64,000 bases of DNA. Source: Nevskia sp. Its GTDB lineage: Bacteria > Pseudomonadota > Gammaproteobacteria > Nevskiales > Nevskiaceae. Each line of letters begins with the position of its first letter. Positions within the stretch are counted from its first letter, which is position 1. The position numbers and the translations under genes are program-made. Location of the stretch: contig NZ_JAKFUM010000014.1 of assembly GCF_021732705.1 (NCBI RefSeq), positions 1 to 64,000 on the forward strand, given 5' to 3'. This document shows, piece after piece, positions 29,174 through 37,703 of this stretch. Below the pieces are notes generated by a model. It was not told the origin of the DNA. It searched no databases and saw only the letters and a list, made by a program, of their open reading frames with translations.

Positions 29174-30889
29174 ATGGCCGCCACGAACTTTAAGACCGAG
29201 AACAATACATTCAGGAAGCTGATCGGAAATGGTCTGACGTACCGCATTCCTCGATTCCAGCGCGACTACAGCTGGACCAACGAAGAATGGGAAGACCTAT
29301 GGACGGACCTCTTGGGAACGCTCAAGGCGGACGGTGAGAGCGCTCACTACATGGGTTATCTCGTTTTGCAGTCTGCCGATGACAAAACCTTTGACGTCAT
29401 CGATGGCCAGCAACGGCTCACAACCATCAGCATCATCGTTCTAGCCGTGCTCAAGAACATCCAGCGGTTGATCGACGCCGGCAACGATGCAGACCAGAAC
29501 AAGCGGCGCGTGGACCAGATTCGCCAGACCTATGTCGGCTATCTGGACCCAGTCACACTGGTCGCACGGCCAAAACTGACGCTCAACCGCAACAACAACA
29601 ACTATTTCCAAACCTACCTCGTGCCGATGGGGCACCTTCCGCAGCGTGGCTTTCGTGCTTCCGAGCACCAGCTGCGCAAGGCTTTCGAGTGGTTCGATAG
29701 GCAGGTGGCGTCTTACCTGAAAGCCAGCACAGGCGACGAGGGCATGCGCTTGGCCAAGCTGATCGAAGACGTCAGTGACCGCTTGTTCTTCACGGTGATC
29801 ACCGTCACAGATGAGCTGAACGCGTACAAGGTCTTCGAGACGCTCAACGCCCGAGGCGTGCGCCTCTCAGCGACCGACCTGCTCAAGAACTACCTGTTCT
29901 CCGTGCTCGACCGTGGTGGTGAGACCGACCACGAGCTACGAAATCTCGAGGATCGATGGGAGGCCATCGTCGGCCGGCTCCAGTCGGAGAACTTCCCGGA
30001 CTTCCTGCGTGTGCACTGGAACAGTCGCCGCAGCTTTGCCCGTCAGGCTGACCTGTTCAAGACGATCCGGGCGCAGGTCACCTCATCCGAGACAGTGTTC
30101 CAGTTGCTGCGCGACATGGAAGAAGACCTCGATACCTACCTGGCATTGTCCTCTCCCGAGGCGTCCGAGTGGCCACAGGAGGACAAGCAGCAGGCCGGCA
30201 TCCTGAAAACATTCCGGGTGCGGCAACCGTTCCCACTGCTCTTGGCGGCGAAGCGAACGCTGGACGTTCCAGACTTCACTGGGCTCCTGCGTGCCGCGGT
30301 GGTGATCTCGATGCGCTTCAATGTCATTGGCTCGTCGAGCACGGCGGAGCAGGAGCGGAAGTACAACGAAGTTGCCGAGCGCGTGGCCAAGAAAGAGCTG
30401 AACAAGCTCGGCCCGGTGCTGCAGGCGTTGCGTACCGTCTATCCCGACGATGCCGCGTTCCGAATCGCCTTCGCCGAGAAGTCGATCAAGACTACGGATT
30501 CACGCAATAACCGTGTCGTGCGCTTCATCCTGTGCGCGCTCGAAAAGCACTTGTCTGGCCAGGCCCATGACTTTGCCAGCGATGCCTTCAATATCGAGCA
30601 CATCCTGCCGCAGAACGCGCCGGATGGCTGGGGTGGGTTCGGAAACGATGACGCCGACGCGCTCGTTTACCGGTTGGGCAACATGACCTTGCTTCAATCG
30701 GGCGCGAATCGGGATCTGGGTACGGCGGAATACGACCAAAAGCGTGCCGTCTATCAGCAGAGCGGTTTCGCCATCACACAGAAGCTGGGCAACGAGAACG
30801 CGGAGTGGAAGCCGGACCGGATCGCCGCCGTGCAGAACTGGATGGCGACGCAAGCCACCGCTGTGTGGCGCATTGCGCAACTGAGCTGA
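29174..30889 (+). CDS. DUF262/DUF1524 protein (GmrSD/RloF-like) inside the hsd operon
   Basis: 571 residues. The N-terminal DUF262 domain has IPRFQRDYSW and the ParB/Srx-like nucleotidase motif DGQQRLTT (residues 77-84). The C-terminal DUF1524 domain has the HNH-type block IEHILPQN (residues 474-481) and LGNMTLL with conserved Asn. These are the two halves of GmrSD, a type IV enzyme that cleaves modified DNA, and of 'R-linked' genes found in hsd loci. Sits 14 bases after hsdM and 7 before hsdS, so it is cotranscribed. Probably adds modification-dependent defence; its exact target is unknown. Confidence 0.85.
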   Translation: MAATNFKTENNTFRKLIGNGLTYRIPRFQRDYSWTNEEWEDLWTDLLGTLKADGESAHYMGYLVLQSADDKTFDVIDGQQRLTTISIIVLAVLKNIQRLIDAGNDADQNKRRVDQIRQTYVGYLDPVTLVARPKLTLNRNNNNYFQTYLVPMGHLPQRGFRASEHQLRKAFEWFDRQVASYLKASTGDEGMRLAKLIEDVSDRLFFTVITVTDELNAYKVFETLNARGVRLSATDLLKNYLFSVLDRGGETDHELRNLEDRWEAIVGRLQSENFPDFLRVHWNSRRSFARQADLFKTIRAQVTSSETVFQLLRDMEEDLDTYLALSSPEASEWPQEDKQQAGILKTFRVRQPFPLLLAAKRTLDVPDFTGLLRAAVVISMRFNVIGSSSTAEQERKYNEVAERVAKKELNKLGPVLQALRTVYPDDAAFRIAFAEKSIKTTDSRNNRVVRFILCALEKHLSGQAHDFASDAFNIEHILPQNAPDGWGGFGNDDADALVYRLGNMTLLQSGANRDLGTAEYDQKRAVYQQSGFAITQKLGNENAEWKPDRIAAVQNWMATQATAVWRIAQLS

Positions 30890-30896
30890 GGCGCGC

Positions 30897-32228
30897 ATGA
30901 GTCATTACAAGCCGTACCCGGCCTACAGGGATTCGGGCGTCGAGTGGGTTGGGCGGGTGCCGGATCACTGGGAGATCAAGCCCATTTGCCGATTGGCGTC
31001 ATGCAACGACGACTCCCTGCCTGAAAATGTGCATCCCGATCAGGTGCTGCGGTACGTTGACATTTCGTCGGTCAATCACACGGACGGCATCACTGACGTG
31101 GCGGAGATGCGTTTTGCGGACGCGCCTTCACGGGCCAGGCGCAAAGCCAAAGCTGGCGACGTAGTGATCTCCACGGTTCGGACTTATCTCAAGGCTGTCG
31201 CGGCTGTCACCGAAACTCATGCGGACTGTACCTACTCGACCGGATTTGCGGTGCTACGCCCCCGGCTATCCGAGGTTGAGTCTCCATTCCTGAAATGGTT
31301 GGCGCTCAATGACCTTGTGATTCAAGCGATTGAGGCTCACTCAGAGGGATTGAGCTATCCAGCGATCAACGCGCCTGAGCTAGTCAAGCTCAAAGCTGTT
31401 GTCCCTCCTCGCACCGAACAAACCGCCATCAGCGCGGTCCTGGATCGTGAAACCGCCCGCATCGATGCGCTGATCACGAAGAAGACCCGCTTCATCGAAC
31501 TGCTGAAGGAAAAGCGCCAGGCGCTCATTACCCACGCCGTCACCAAGGGTCTCGATCCGAACGTGAAGATGAAGGACTCCGGCGTTGAGTGGATTGGGGA
31601 GGTGCCGGAGCATTGGGAAATTTCCAAGCTCGCGTATACGACGCGAGAGGCCGGCGGTAAAACTCCCGACACCAAGAATCAAGCGTACTGGGACGGTAAC
31701 GTCCCGTGGGTGTCACCCAAAGACATGAAGCAATCCGAGATTGTCGATGCCATTGACAAGATTTCGGACGCGGCTGTGTCGGACTGCGGGATGAAGCTAT
31801 TTGAGCCCGGAACGATTTTGGCGGTGGTGCGAGGCATGATCCTCGCGCATTCATTTCCGGTGGCTGAACTTAAGGTCCCAGCCACAATCAATCAGGACAT
31901 GAAGGCACTGGAGCCGGACAAGCGCATTAGGCCAAATTATCTGAGGCTGATACTGGAAACAGCAAAAGACTACGTTGTGTCAGTGCTCGTGGCGGAAGCG
32001 GCGCACGGAACGCGGGTTCTCAGGACAGATGTCTGGCGTCAATTGCCTGCACTCCTACCACCTGTCGACGAGCAAGATCTGATTCTTGCCGAATTGGATC
32101 GAGTAATCACTATGTACGCAAAGCTCGTTCAGAAAGTTGAATGCAGTATCGCTCTCCTAAAAGAGCGCCGCTCCGCTCTCATTACCGCCGCTGTCACCGG
32201 CCAGATCGACCTACGGGAGGCCGCATGA
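30897..32228 (+). CDS. hsdS: type I restriction-modification specificity subunit
   Basis: 443 residues with two target-recognition domains in tandem. Each is introduced by a similar block, RDSGVEWVGRVPDHWE near residue 11 and KDSGVEWIGEVPEHWE near residue 223. Each is followed by a conserved helical spacer ending in KEKRQALITHAVT or KERRSALITAAVT. The domains read the two halves of a bipartite site and hold HsdM and HsdR. The middle of the gene is visibly more AT-rich than its neighbours, common in horizontally exchanged specificity genes. The stop overlaps the hsdR start (ATGA). Confidence 0.94.
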   Translation: MSHYKPYPAYRDSGVEWVGRVPDHWEIKPICRLASCNDDSLPENVHPDQVLRYVDISSVNHTDGITDVAEMRFADAPSRARRKAKAGDVVISTVRTYLKAVAAVTETHADCTYSTGFAVLRPRLSEVESPFLKWLALNDLVIQAIEAHSEGLSYPAINAPELVKLKAVVPPRTEQTAISAVLDRETARIDALITKKTRFIELLKEKRQALITHAVTKGLDPNVKMKDSGVEWIGEVPEHWEISKLAYTTREAGGKTPDTKNQAYWDGNVPWVSPKDMKQSEIVDAIDKISDAAVSDCGMKLFEPGTILAVVRGMILAHSFPVAELKVPATINQDMKALEPDKRIRPNYLRLILETAKDYVVSVLVAEAAHGTRVLRTDVWRQLPALLPPVDEQDLILAELDRVITMYAKLVQKVECSIALLKERRSALITAAVTGQIDLREAA

Positions 32229-35200
32229 ACGGCGACACCGCGCACCAGGAAAAGCACTTCGAGGCTTATATCGTCAAACAGCTCCAGAAGCAGGGCTGGC
32301 TGATCGGCGACACGGCGCACTACGACACCGAACGTGCCCTGTATCCAGACGACCTCGTTGCCTGGCTAGAAGCCACCCAGGCCGACAAGTGGGCCAAGCT
32401 GTGCAAGGACTACCCGGCCGATCCGCGCGGTGCGCTGATGGACCGGCTGGCCAAGACGCTGGATAAGGATGGCACGGTGCAGGCTCTGCGCCGGGGATTC
32501 AGCATCGCCGGCTGCGGCCACATCGACCTGTCCGAAGCCGCGCCCGAGGACACGCGCAACGCCGAGGTACTGAAGCGCTACGCCGCCAACATTCTGCGCG
32601 TGGTGCCGCAGCTCAAGTACCACCCGGCGCGCGAGCTGGCGATTGACCTGGCGTTCTTCATCAACGGTATCCCGGTCGCTACGGTGGAGGTGAAGACCGA
32701 CTTCACGCAGTCGGCTTCCGCCGCGGTGGACCAGTACAAGACCGACCGCCTGCCTCTGGACCCCAAGACCAAGCGCCGCGAGCCACTGCTGACGTTCAAG
32801 CGCGGGGCGGTGGTGCACTTCGCGATGTCGGATTCCGACATCCAGATGGCAACGAAGCTGGACGGCGAGAACACCTACTTCCTACCGTTCAATCAGGGCA
32901 ACGCTGGTCACGCCGGCAACCCGCCACGCACCGATGGAGAGTATCCCGTGGCCTACTTCTGGCAGCAGGTCTGCCAGCGTGATGCCTGGCTGCGGATCTT
33001 CCACAGCTTCGTCTACATCGAGAAGAAGGACGTGGTAGACCTCAAGGGCAACTGGTCCAAGAAGGAAACCCTGATTTTCCCGCGCTACCACCAGTGGTCA
33101 GCTGTCAACGCGATGATCGCGGATGCCAAGCTCAACGGAGCTGGCATGCAGTACCTCTGCGAGCACAGCGCCGGCTCGGGCAAGACCAGCACCATCGCCT
33201 GGACGGCGCATGACCTGATCCGGCTGCGCCGCGATGACGGGGAGGCGATCTTCAACAGCGTGATCATCGTCACCGACCGCACGGTGCTGGATAGCCAGCT
33301 TCAGGATGCGGTGAAGCAGATTGACCACCAGTTCGGGGTGATCGCGGCCATTGATCGGCAGAAGACCTCGAAGTCGAAGAGCAAGCAGTTGGCGGAGGCA
33401 CTGATTGCCGGTACGCCGATCATCGTGGTGACGATCCAGACCTTCCCCTACGCGATGGAAGCCATCGTCACGGATGCGGGCCTCAAGGACAAGAACTTCG
33501 CGATCATCATCGACGAGGCCCACGCCTCCCAGACCGGTACCAACGCCACCAAGCTGCAAGCCGCGCTGTCTCTCGGAAGCAAGGGCGATATGGCGAACAT
33601 GAGCGTTGAAGAACTTCTGGAACAGCTCCAGAAGTCTCGCGTCCGGCCGAAGAACCTGAGCCACTTCGCGTTTACCGCCACGCCCAAGCACTCGACGCTG
33701 ATGTTGTTCGGGCGTACGAAAGACGGTGGCAAGGCGAGCAAGACCAACCTGCCGGCTTCGTTCCACAGGTACCCAATGCGGCAGGCGATCGAGGAGGAGT
33801 TCATCCTCGATGTGCTCAAGGGTTACACCCCTTACCAGACAGCCTTCAACCTGGCCAAGCAGTTGGAGGACAAGAAGCGTGTCGGTGGCAAGGCAGCCAA
33901 ACAGGCGCTGGCGCAGTGGATGAGCCTGCACCCGACCAATGTCACGCAGAAGGTCCAGTTCATCATCGAGCACTTCAGCAAGAACGTCGCCGCCCTGCTC
34001 GATGGGAAGGCCAAGGCGATGGTCGTGACCAGCTCACGCGCTGCCGCCGTGCGCTACAAGAAGGGCTTTGACTCCTACATCGCCAAGCATCCCGAGCATG
34101 CCGGTATCCGATCGCTGGTCGCCTTCTCCGGCAAGCTCACGGGCAAACAGGTGGTGCACAACGACGACGAACGCCTAGCCGGCGACGTGTTCGTGGTGGA
34201 CGAGGCGGACGAGTTCACTGAAGTGAACCTGAATCCGGACATTTCCGGGCAGGACCTGCGGATCGCCTTCGAGCGCCCCGAGTACCGGGTGATGCTGGTC
34301 GCCGACAAGTTCCAGACCGGCTTCGACCAGCCCAAGCTGGTGGCGATGTATCTCGACAAGAAGATCGCCAACGACGTGGAGATCGTGCAGACGCTTTCAC
34401 GCCTGAACCGCACCGCGCCTGGCAAGGATGAGACCTTTGTCATCGACTTCATCAACGCACCGGAGAATGTCCGACGGGCGTTCTCGATGTACGACGACGG
34501 TGCACTGATCGAGGAGGCCCAGGATCTGGATGTGGTCTACGACATCCAGAAGCTGCTTGATGCCCACGGCCTCTACGAGCCAGACGATCTGGAAGCGTTC
34601 AAGCAGGCTCGCTTCAAGACCTTGCGCGACATCACCCAGGCCCAGGAACCGCAGCACAAGGCGCTGTACGCGGCCACGGAGCGGCCGACGCGGCTCTACA
34701 ACCAGAAGCTCAAGATGATGCGAGATGCCGTCGCCACCTGGGAATCTGCATACGAGAAGGCCCGTGCCAACCAGGATGCGGCCGGCATGAAGTCGGCGGA
34801 TCACCAGCGCAAGGAGACTGCTGACCAGATTGCGGCTCTGATGGCCTTCAAGAGCGGGTTGGCTCGCTTCTGCCGCACGTATGCCTACATTGCCCAGCTG
34901 ATCGACTTCAGCGATCCGGGATTGGAAAACTTCGCCGCGTTCGCAAAGCTGCTTAGCAAGCGGCTCGAGGGCGTGCCGGCAGATCGCGTTGATCTCAAGG
35001 GGCTGGTGCTGTCGGGTTTTGACATCAAGGCGCGCACGGAGCCCACGGGCAACGATCAGGAAAAGCCCACGCTCAAGCCTGTTGGCCCTGGTGGCAGCGG
35101 CAAGGCAGATGAGCCGAACTACCTGAAGGAAATCATCGACCGCCTGAACCGGTTGTTTGGCGATGCGACACCGTTGCGCGACCAGGCCACCTTCGTCAAT

Positions 35201-35452
35201 CACATCGCCGCCATAGCGAAGGAAAGCGACGTGGTGATGGCCCAGGTCGAGAACAACAACCGAGAGCAGGCCCTCAAGGGCAATCTGCCCGGCGCGGTTC
35301 AGCAAGGCGTGGTTCGGGCTCTAACTTCACACCAGAAGCTGGCGACGCAGGTGCTGAAGGCCGATCGACAGGCGATGTCGGCGCTCACCGATCTCATCTA
35401 CGAGCTGATCCGCGACAGGCGGATGATCGATTTGGATGACCTGAATGCTTGA
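32225..35452 (+). CDS. hsdR: type I restriction endonuclease/translocase subunit
   Basis: 1075 residues from the ATG at 32225, overlapping hsdS by 4 bases; an upstream in-frame start lies inside hsdS. N-terminal PD-(D/E)XK nuclease with Asp141 and Glu155-x-Lys157 (TVEVKTD). Two RecA-like helicase domains with Walker A AGSGKT (residues 316-321) and DEAH box (residues 430-433). A C-terminal helical region contacts HsdM/HsdS. All catalytic motifs are intact. Its last 8 bases are the first 8 bases of tnpA. Confidence 0.95.
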   Translation: MNGDTAHQEKHFEAYIVKQLQKQGWLIGDTAHYDTERALYPDDLVAWLEATQADKWAKLCKDYPADPRGALMDRLAKTLDKDGTVQALRRGFSIAGCGHIDLSEAAPEDTRNAEVLKRYAANILRVVPQLKYHPARELAIDLAFFINGIPVATVEVKTDFTQSASAAVDQYKTDRLPLDPKTKRREPLLTFKRGAVVHFAMSDSDIQMATKLDGENTYFLPFNQGNAGHAGNPPRTDGEYPVAYFWQQVCQRDAWLRIFHSFVYIEKKDVVDLKGNWSKKETLIFPRYHQWSAVNAMIADAKLNGAGMQYLCEHSAGSGKTSTIAWTAHDLIRLRRDDGEAIFNSVIIVTDRTVLDSQLQDAVKQIDHQFGVIAAIDRQKTSKSKSKQLAEALIAGTPIIVVTIQTFPYAMEAIVTDAGLKDKNFAIIIDEAHASQTGTNATKLQAALSLGSKGDMANMSVEELLEQLQKSRVRPKNLSHFAFTATPKHSTLMLFGRTKDGGKASKTNLPASFHRYPMRQAIEEEFILDVLKGYTPYQTAFNLAKQLEDKKRVGGKAAKQALAQWMSLHPTNVTQKVQFIIEHFSKNVAALLDGKAKAMVVTSSRAAAVRYKKGFDSYIAKHPEHAGIRSLVAFSGKLTGKQVVHNDDERLAGDVFVVDEADEFTEVNLNPDISGQDLRIAFERPEYRVMLVADKFQTGFDQPKLVAMYLDKKIANDVEIVQTLSRLNRTAPGKDETFVIDFINAPENVRRAFSMYDDGALIEEAQDLDVVYDIQKLLDAHGLYEPDDLEAFKQARFKTLRDITQAQEPQHKALYAATERPTRLYNQKLKMMRDAVATWESAYEKARANQDAAGMKSADHQRKETADQIAALMAFKSGLARFCRTYAYIAQLIDFSDPGLENFAAFAKLLSKRLEGVPADRVDLKGLVLSGFDIKARTEPTGNDQEKPTLKPVGPGGSGKADEPNYLKEIIDRLNRLFGDATPLRDQATFVNHIAAIAKESDVVMAQVENNNREQALKGNLPGAVQQGVVRALTSHQKLATQVLKADRQAMSALTDLIYELIRDRRMIDLDDLNA

Positions 35453-36746
35453 TCTCCTGAACCTGCCGGGTGTCCGACCGGTGGACCTTCAGAGTTCGCA
35501 GGGGGTCATCACCATCGTCGCCGAAGTCCTCGAGACTTCTCTGCCGGCGTGCCCAGAATGCGGCAAGCCACTGTACCGGCACGGCCACCGGAAGATCGCG
35601 TTTGCCGATACGCCGCAACAGATGCAGCCGGTGCGGCTGGAGATCGACCGACCTCGTTATCGTTGCGATGCCTGTCGCAAGACGCTGACGCTGGATCTCC
35701 CCTTCCTGGACGAACGACGTCGAGCTACCCGCCGGTTGGTCGACGCGATCCGCGAACGCTGCCTCGGAACTACCTTCCGCGGCCTTGCCGAGCAGACGGG
35801 TCTCGCCGTCAATACCATCAAGAACATCGCCCAGGATCTGATCGAGGAGCTTGAGAAGACTGTTCGCTACGAGACGCCGGTAATCATGGGAATCGACGAG
35901 CTGAACTTGGCTGGCGGTTACCGCTGCATCATCACCAACCTTGCCACCAACAGCGTGTTCAACATGCTGGAGGAGCGGACGAAGGCGCATATGAAGCCGT
36001 TCTTCCGAGATCTGCCCGATCGGGAGAAGGTCGAGTGGGTTTGCACCGACATGTGGCGACCCTTTAAGGAGTCATACGGCCCCTACCTTCCCAATGCGCG
36101 GCTGGTAATCGACAAGTTCCACGTTGTGCGGATGGCCTCGGACGCTCTGGAAGAGGAGCGCAAGAAACACCAGGCGACGCTGGATCGTAATGAGCGGCTG
36201 AAGGTGAAGAAGTCAATCCGTTGGCTGACGCTGAAACGCCCTAGTTCGCTATCGCCGCAAGAGCAGGAAGCCCTGAAGCTCGTCCGGACGGGCATCCCCC
36301 TGCTGGCAGAAGCCTACGACTTCAAGGAGGCGTTCTACGGCATCTATGACGAGCCCGATAAGGTCTCTGCGATGCGTGCATTCGAGGCTTGGGAGAACAC
36401 CTTGCCGCAGGAACGATTCCCCAAGTTCCATGCGCTGGCCCGCACCGTCCACAACAACTACGAGGACATCTTCGCGTATTGGGATGCGCCGACCCGACTC
36501 ACCAACGCCTACACCGAAGGGCTGAACGGCTTGGTCAAGGTCGCCAACCGCATGGGTCGCGGGTACAGCTACGAAATCATCCGAGCCAAGACCCTGTACG
36601 CCAAGCATGCTCGGAAGGTCGGAAGCATGCCGCGGCCGGGAGAGGGCATCACTTCAGTTCCAACCACTGCCCCTCAATCCCAGATCGAGTACGGCCCGCA
36701 TATTCCAACCTTGATCGAGCTGTCCGATGCGGGGGACTTGGGTTGA
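35445..36746 (+). CDS. tnpA: ISL3-family transposase
   Basis: 433 residues. An N-terminal zinc-binding region with CPECG (about residue 36) and CDACRK (about residue 76), a helix-turn-helix (FRGLAEQTGLAVNTIKNI), and a DDE catalytic core with Asp151 (GIDEL), Asp202 (CTDMWRPF) and Glu358 (YTEGLNGLVK). These are the marks of the ISL3/DDE_Tnp_ISL3 family. It is uninterrupted and full length. The ATG lies inside the end of hsdR, with the hsdR stop at its third codon, so translation is probably coupled. Ends 13 bases before the right inverted repeat. Confidence 0.95.
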   Translation: MLDLLNLPGVRPVDLQSSQGVITIVAEVLETSLPACPECGKPLYRHGHRKIAFADTPQQMQPVRLEIDRPRYRCDACRKTLTLDLPFLDERRRATRRLVDAIRERCLGTTFRGLAEQTGLAVNTIKNIAQDLIEELEKTVRYETPVIMGIDELNLAGGYRCIITNLATNSVFNMLEERTKAHMKPFFRDLPDREKVEWVCTDMWRPFKESYGPYLPNARLVIDKFHVVRMASDALEEERKKHQATLDRNERLKVKKSIRWLTLKRPSSLSPQEQEALKLVRTGIPLLAEAYDFKEAFYGIYDEPDKVSAMRAFEAWENTLPQERFPKFHALARTVHNNYEDIFAYWDAPTRLTNAYTEGLNGLVKVANRMGRGYSYEIIRAKTLYAKHARKVGSMPRPGEGITSVPTTAPQSQIEYGPHIPTLIELSDAGDLG

Positions 36747-36759
36747 TGAGCAACCCTCT

Positions 36760-36783
36760 TTCAACCACCTTTTGCAAATAGCC
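36760..36783 (-). repeat. right terminal inverted repeat
   Basis: On the minus strand it reads GGCTA, TT, TGCAAAA, GG, TGGTTGAA. It pairs with 27004-27027 (20 of 24 identical). Confidence 0.92.
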
Positions 36784-36791
36784 AAAAAAAG
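36784..36791. repeat. right target-site duplication of the transposon
   Basis: AAAAAAAG, identical to 26996-27003. This copy is also the T-tract (minus strand) and first stem base of the resident terminator, so that terminator stays complete. Confidence 0.9.
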
Positions 36792-36816
36792 CCGCTCCGG
36801 CAGCCCGAAGCGGCTT
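36784..36816 (-). terminator. intrinsic terminator of the Tad operon
   Basis: On the minus strand AAGCCGCT pairs with AGCGGCTT (36789-36796 with 36809-36816). Three more inner pairs follow a single mismatch, with a 4-base loop, and then seven T residues. Lies 41 bases after the stop of the DUF3613 gene. The transposon is inserted right behind its T-tract. Confidence 0.88.
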
Positions 36817-36856
36817 CGTGTGACGGCCCGGAATCGAGGCCGCCGTCGGGTTCGCC

Positions 36857-37636
36857 CTACCGGCCGCCGTCGGAGGTGAAGCTTTCGCGCTCGAACTTCT
36901 CCGGAATCGGATGCGCGAAGCTCTTCAGATAGCGCTCATAGGTGTTCTTGGCAGCTTCGCCCGGCAACGGACGCGGCTCGCTGGACGCGGCAGCACCGCT
37001 GGTCTGCAGCGACGTCCACGCGCGCGTGCTCGCACCGAAACCCGTCGCCGGTGCCGCGGCGACCGGAACAGGCGCGTACGACGGCGGCGGGGTCACGGCG
37101 GTTTCGGTTGGCGACGACAGTGCAGTTGCCACGCTGGCACTCGGCGCCGGCTCGTACGCGGGAGCCGGGGTGGGCTCCGGCGCTGGCTCCGGCAGTGCGG
37201 CTGGCGCCGGGCTTTCGACAATCGCGGGCGCCGCGGCGGTTTCGACCGGGGCCGGCGTCAGGGCCGGTTCAGAAGCGGCTGGCGCAGCGCGGGGCGCTTC
37301 GATCTCGGCCGGGATCGCGACCGACTCGACCGGCGCGGCGGCGGGCGCGGCAGGCGCCGGCTCGGAGACCGGTTCGGCCGCTGCCACCGGCGTCGGTGCC
37401 TCGGCCGGCACTTCGGCAGGAACTTCCGAAGTCGCATTCGGGCCGGGCAGGTAGACGACCGGCGCCGGAATCCGGTTCGGCTTGGCGGCCGGCTCTCCAG
37501 ACGCCGAACCGGCCGGGATCGCGACCTTCTCGGGTTCACTCTGGGCCTGCACGGCGCCAGCCGTAAATGCCAGGCCAACGGCCAGGGTCAGTGACAAGCC
37601 CAGCGCCGCAGGGGCGGGATTGATCATTGCGCGCAT
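36857..37636 (-). CDS. DUF3613-domain protein of the Tad locus
   Basis: 259 residues from the ATG at 37636 (or 37627). Signal peptide (SLTLAVGLAFTAGAVQA), then about 160 residues rich in Ala, Pro, Glu and Val, clearly disordered. The C-terminal block NTYERYLKSFAHPIPEKFER matches DUF3613, a short domain found in Tad pilus loci. Probably periplasmic; function unknown. Last gene of the operon, 67 bases after tadD, followed by a strong terminator. Confidence 0.72.
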   Translation of the reverse strand: MRAMINPAPAALGLSLTLAVGLAFTAGAVQAQSEPEKVAIPAGSASGEPAAKPNRIPAPVVYLPGPNATSEVPAEVPAEAPTPVAAAEPVSEPAPAAPAAAPVESVAIPAEIEAPRAAPAASEPALTPAPVETAAAPAIVESPAPAALPEPAPEPTPAPAYEPAPSASVATALSSPTETAVTPPPSYAPVPVAAAPATGFGASTRAWTSLQTSGAAASSEPRPLPGEAAKNTYERYLKSFAHPIPEKFERESFTSDGGR

Positions 37637-37703
37637 CGTCCTTCTCCAGTGTCGACACGGCGCTCGGTCCATGTCGGAGTGTGCGGTCCTGCCTGTTCGC
37701 CGC

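Larger units (their letters stand above)
27004..36783 (+). mobile_element. 9.8-kb ISL3-family transposon carrying a type I restriction-modification operon
   Basis: Boundaries are set by 24-base terminal inverted repeats (20 of 24 positions identical) flanked by a perfect 8-bp duplication AAAAAAAG. Inside, in order and all on the plus strand: hsdM, a DUF262/DUF1524 gene, hsdS, hsdR and tnpA (ISL3-family DDE transposase). The genes are tightly packed, with hsdS-hsdR and hsdR-tnpA overlapping, so the whole element reads as one operon from a promoter in the left end. Intact ends, an open transposase and an unaltered target duplication imply a recent, possibly still active insertion. Confidence 0.92.

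Noticed and set aside
30897-32228. Internal repeats of hsdS as a gene duplication or recombination scar
   Set aside because: Two similar recognition-domain modules are the normal HsdS design.
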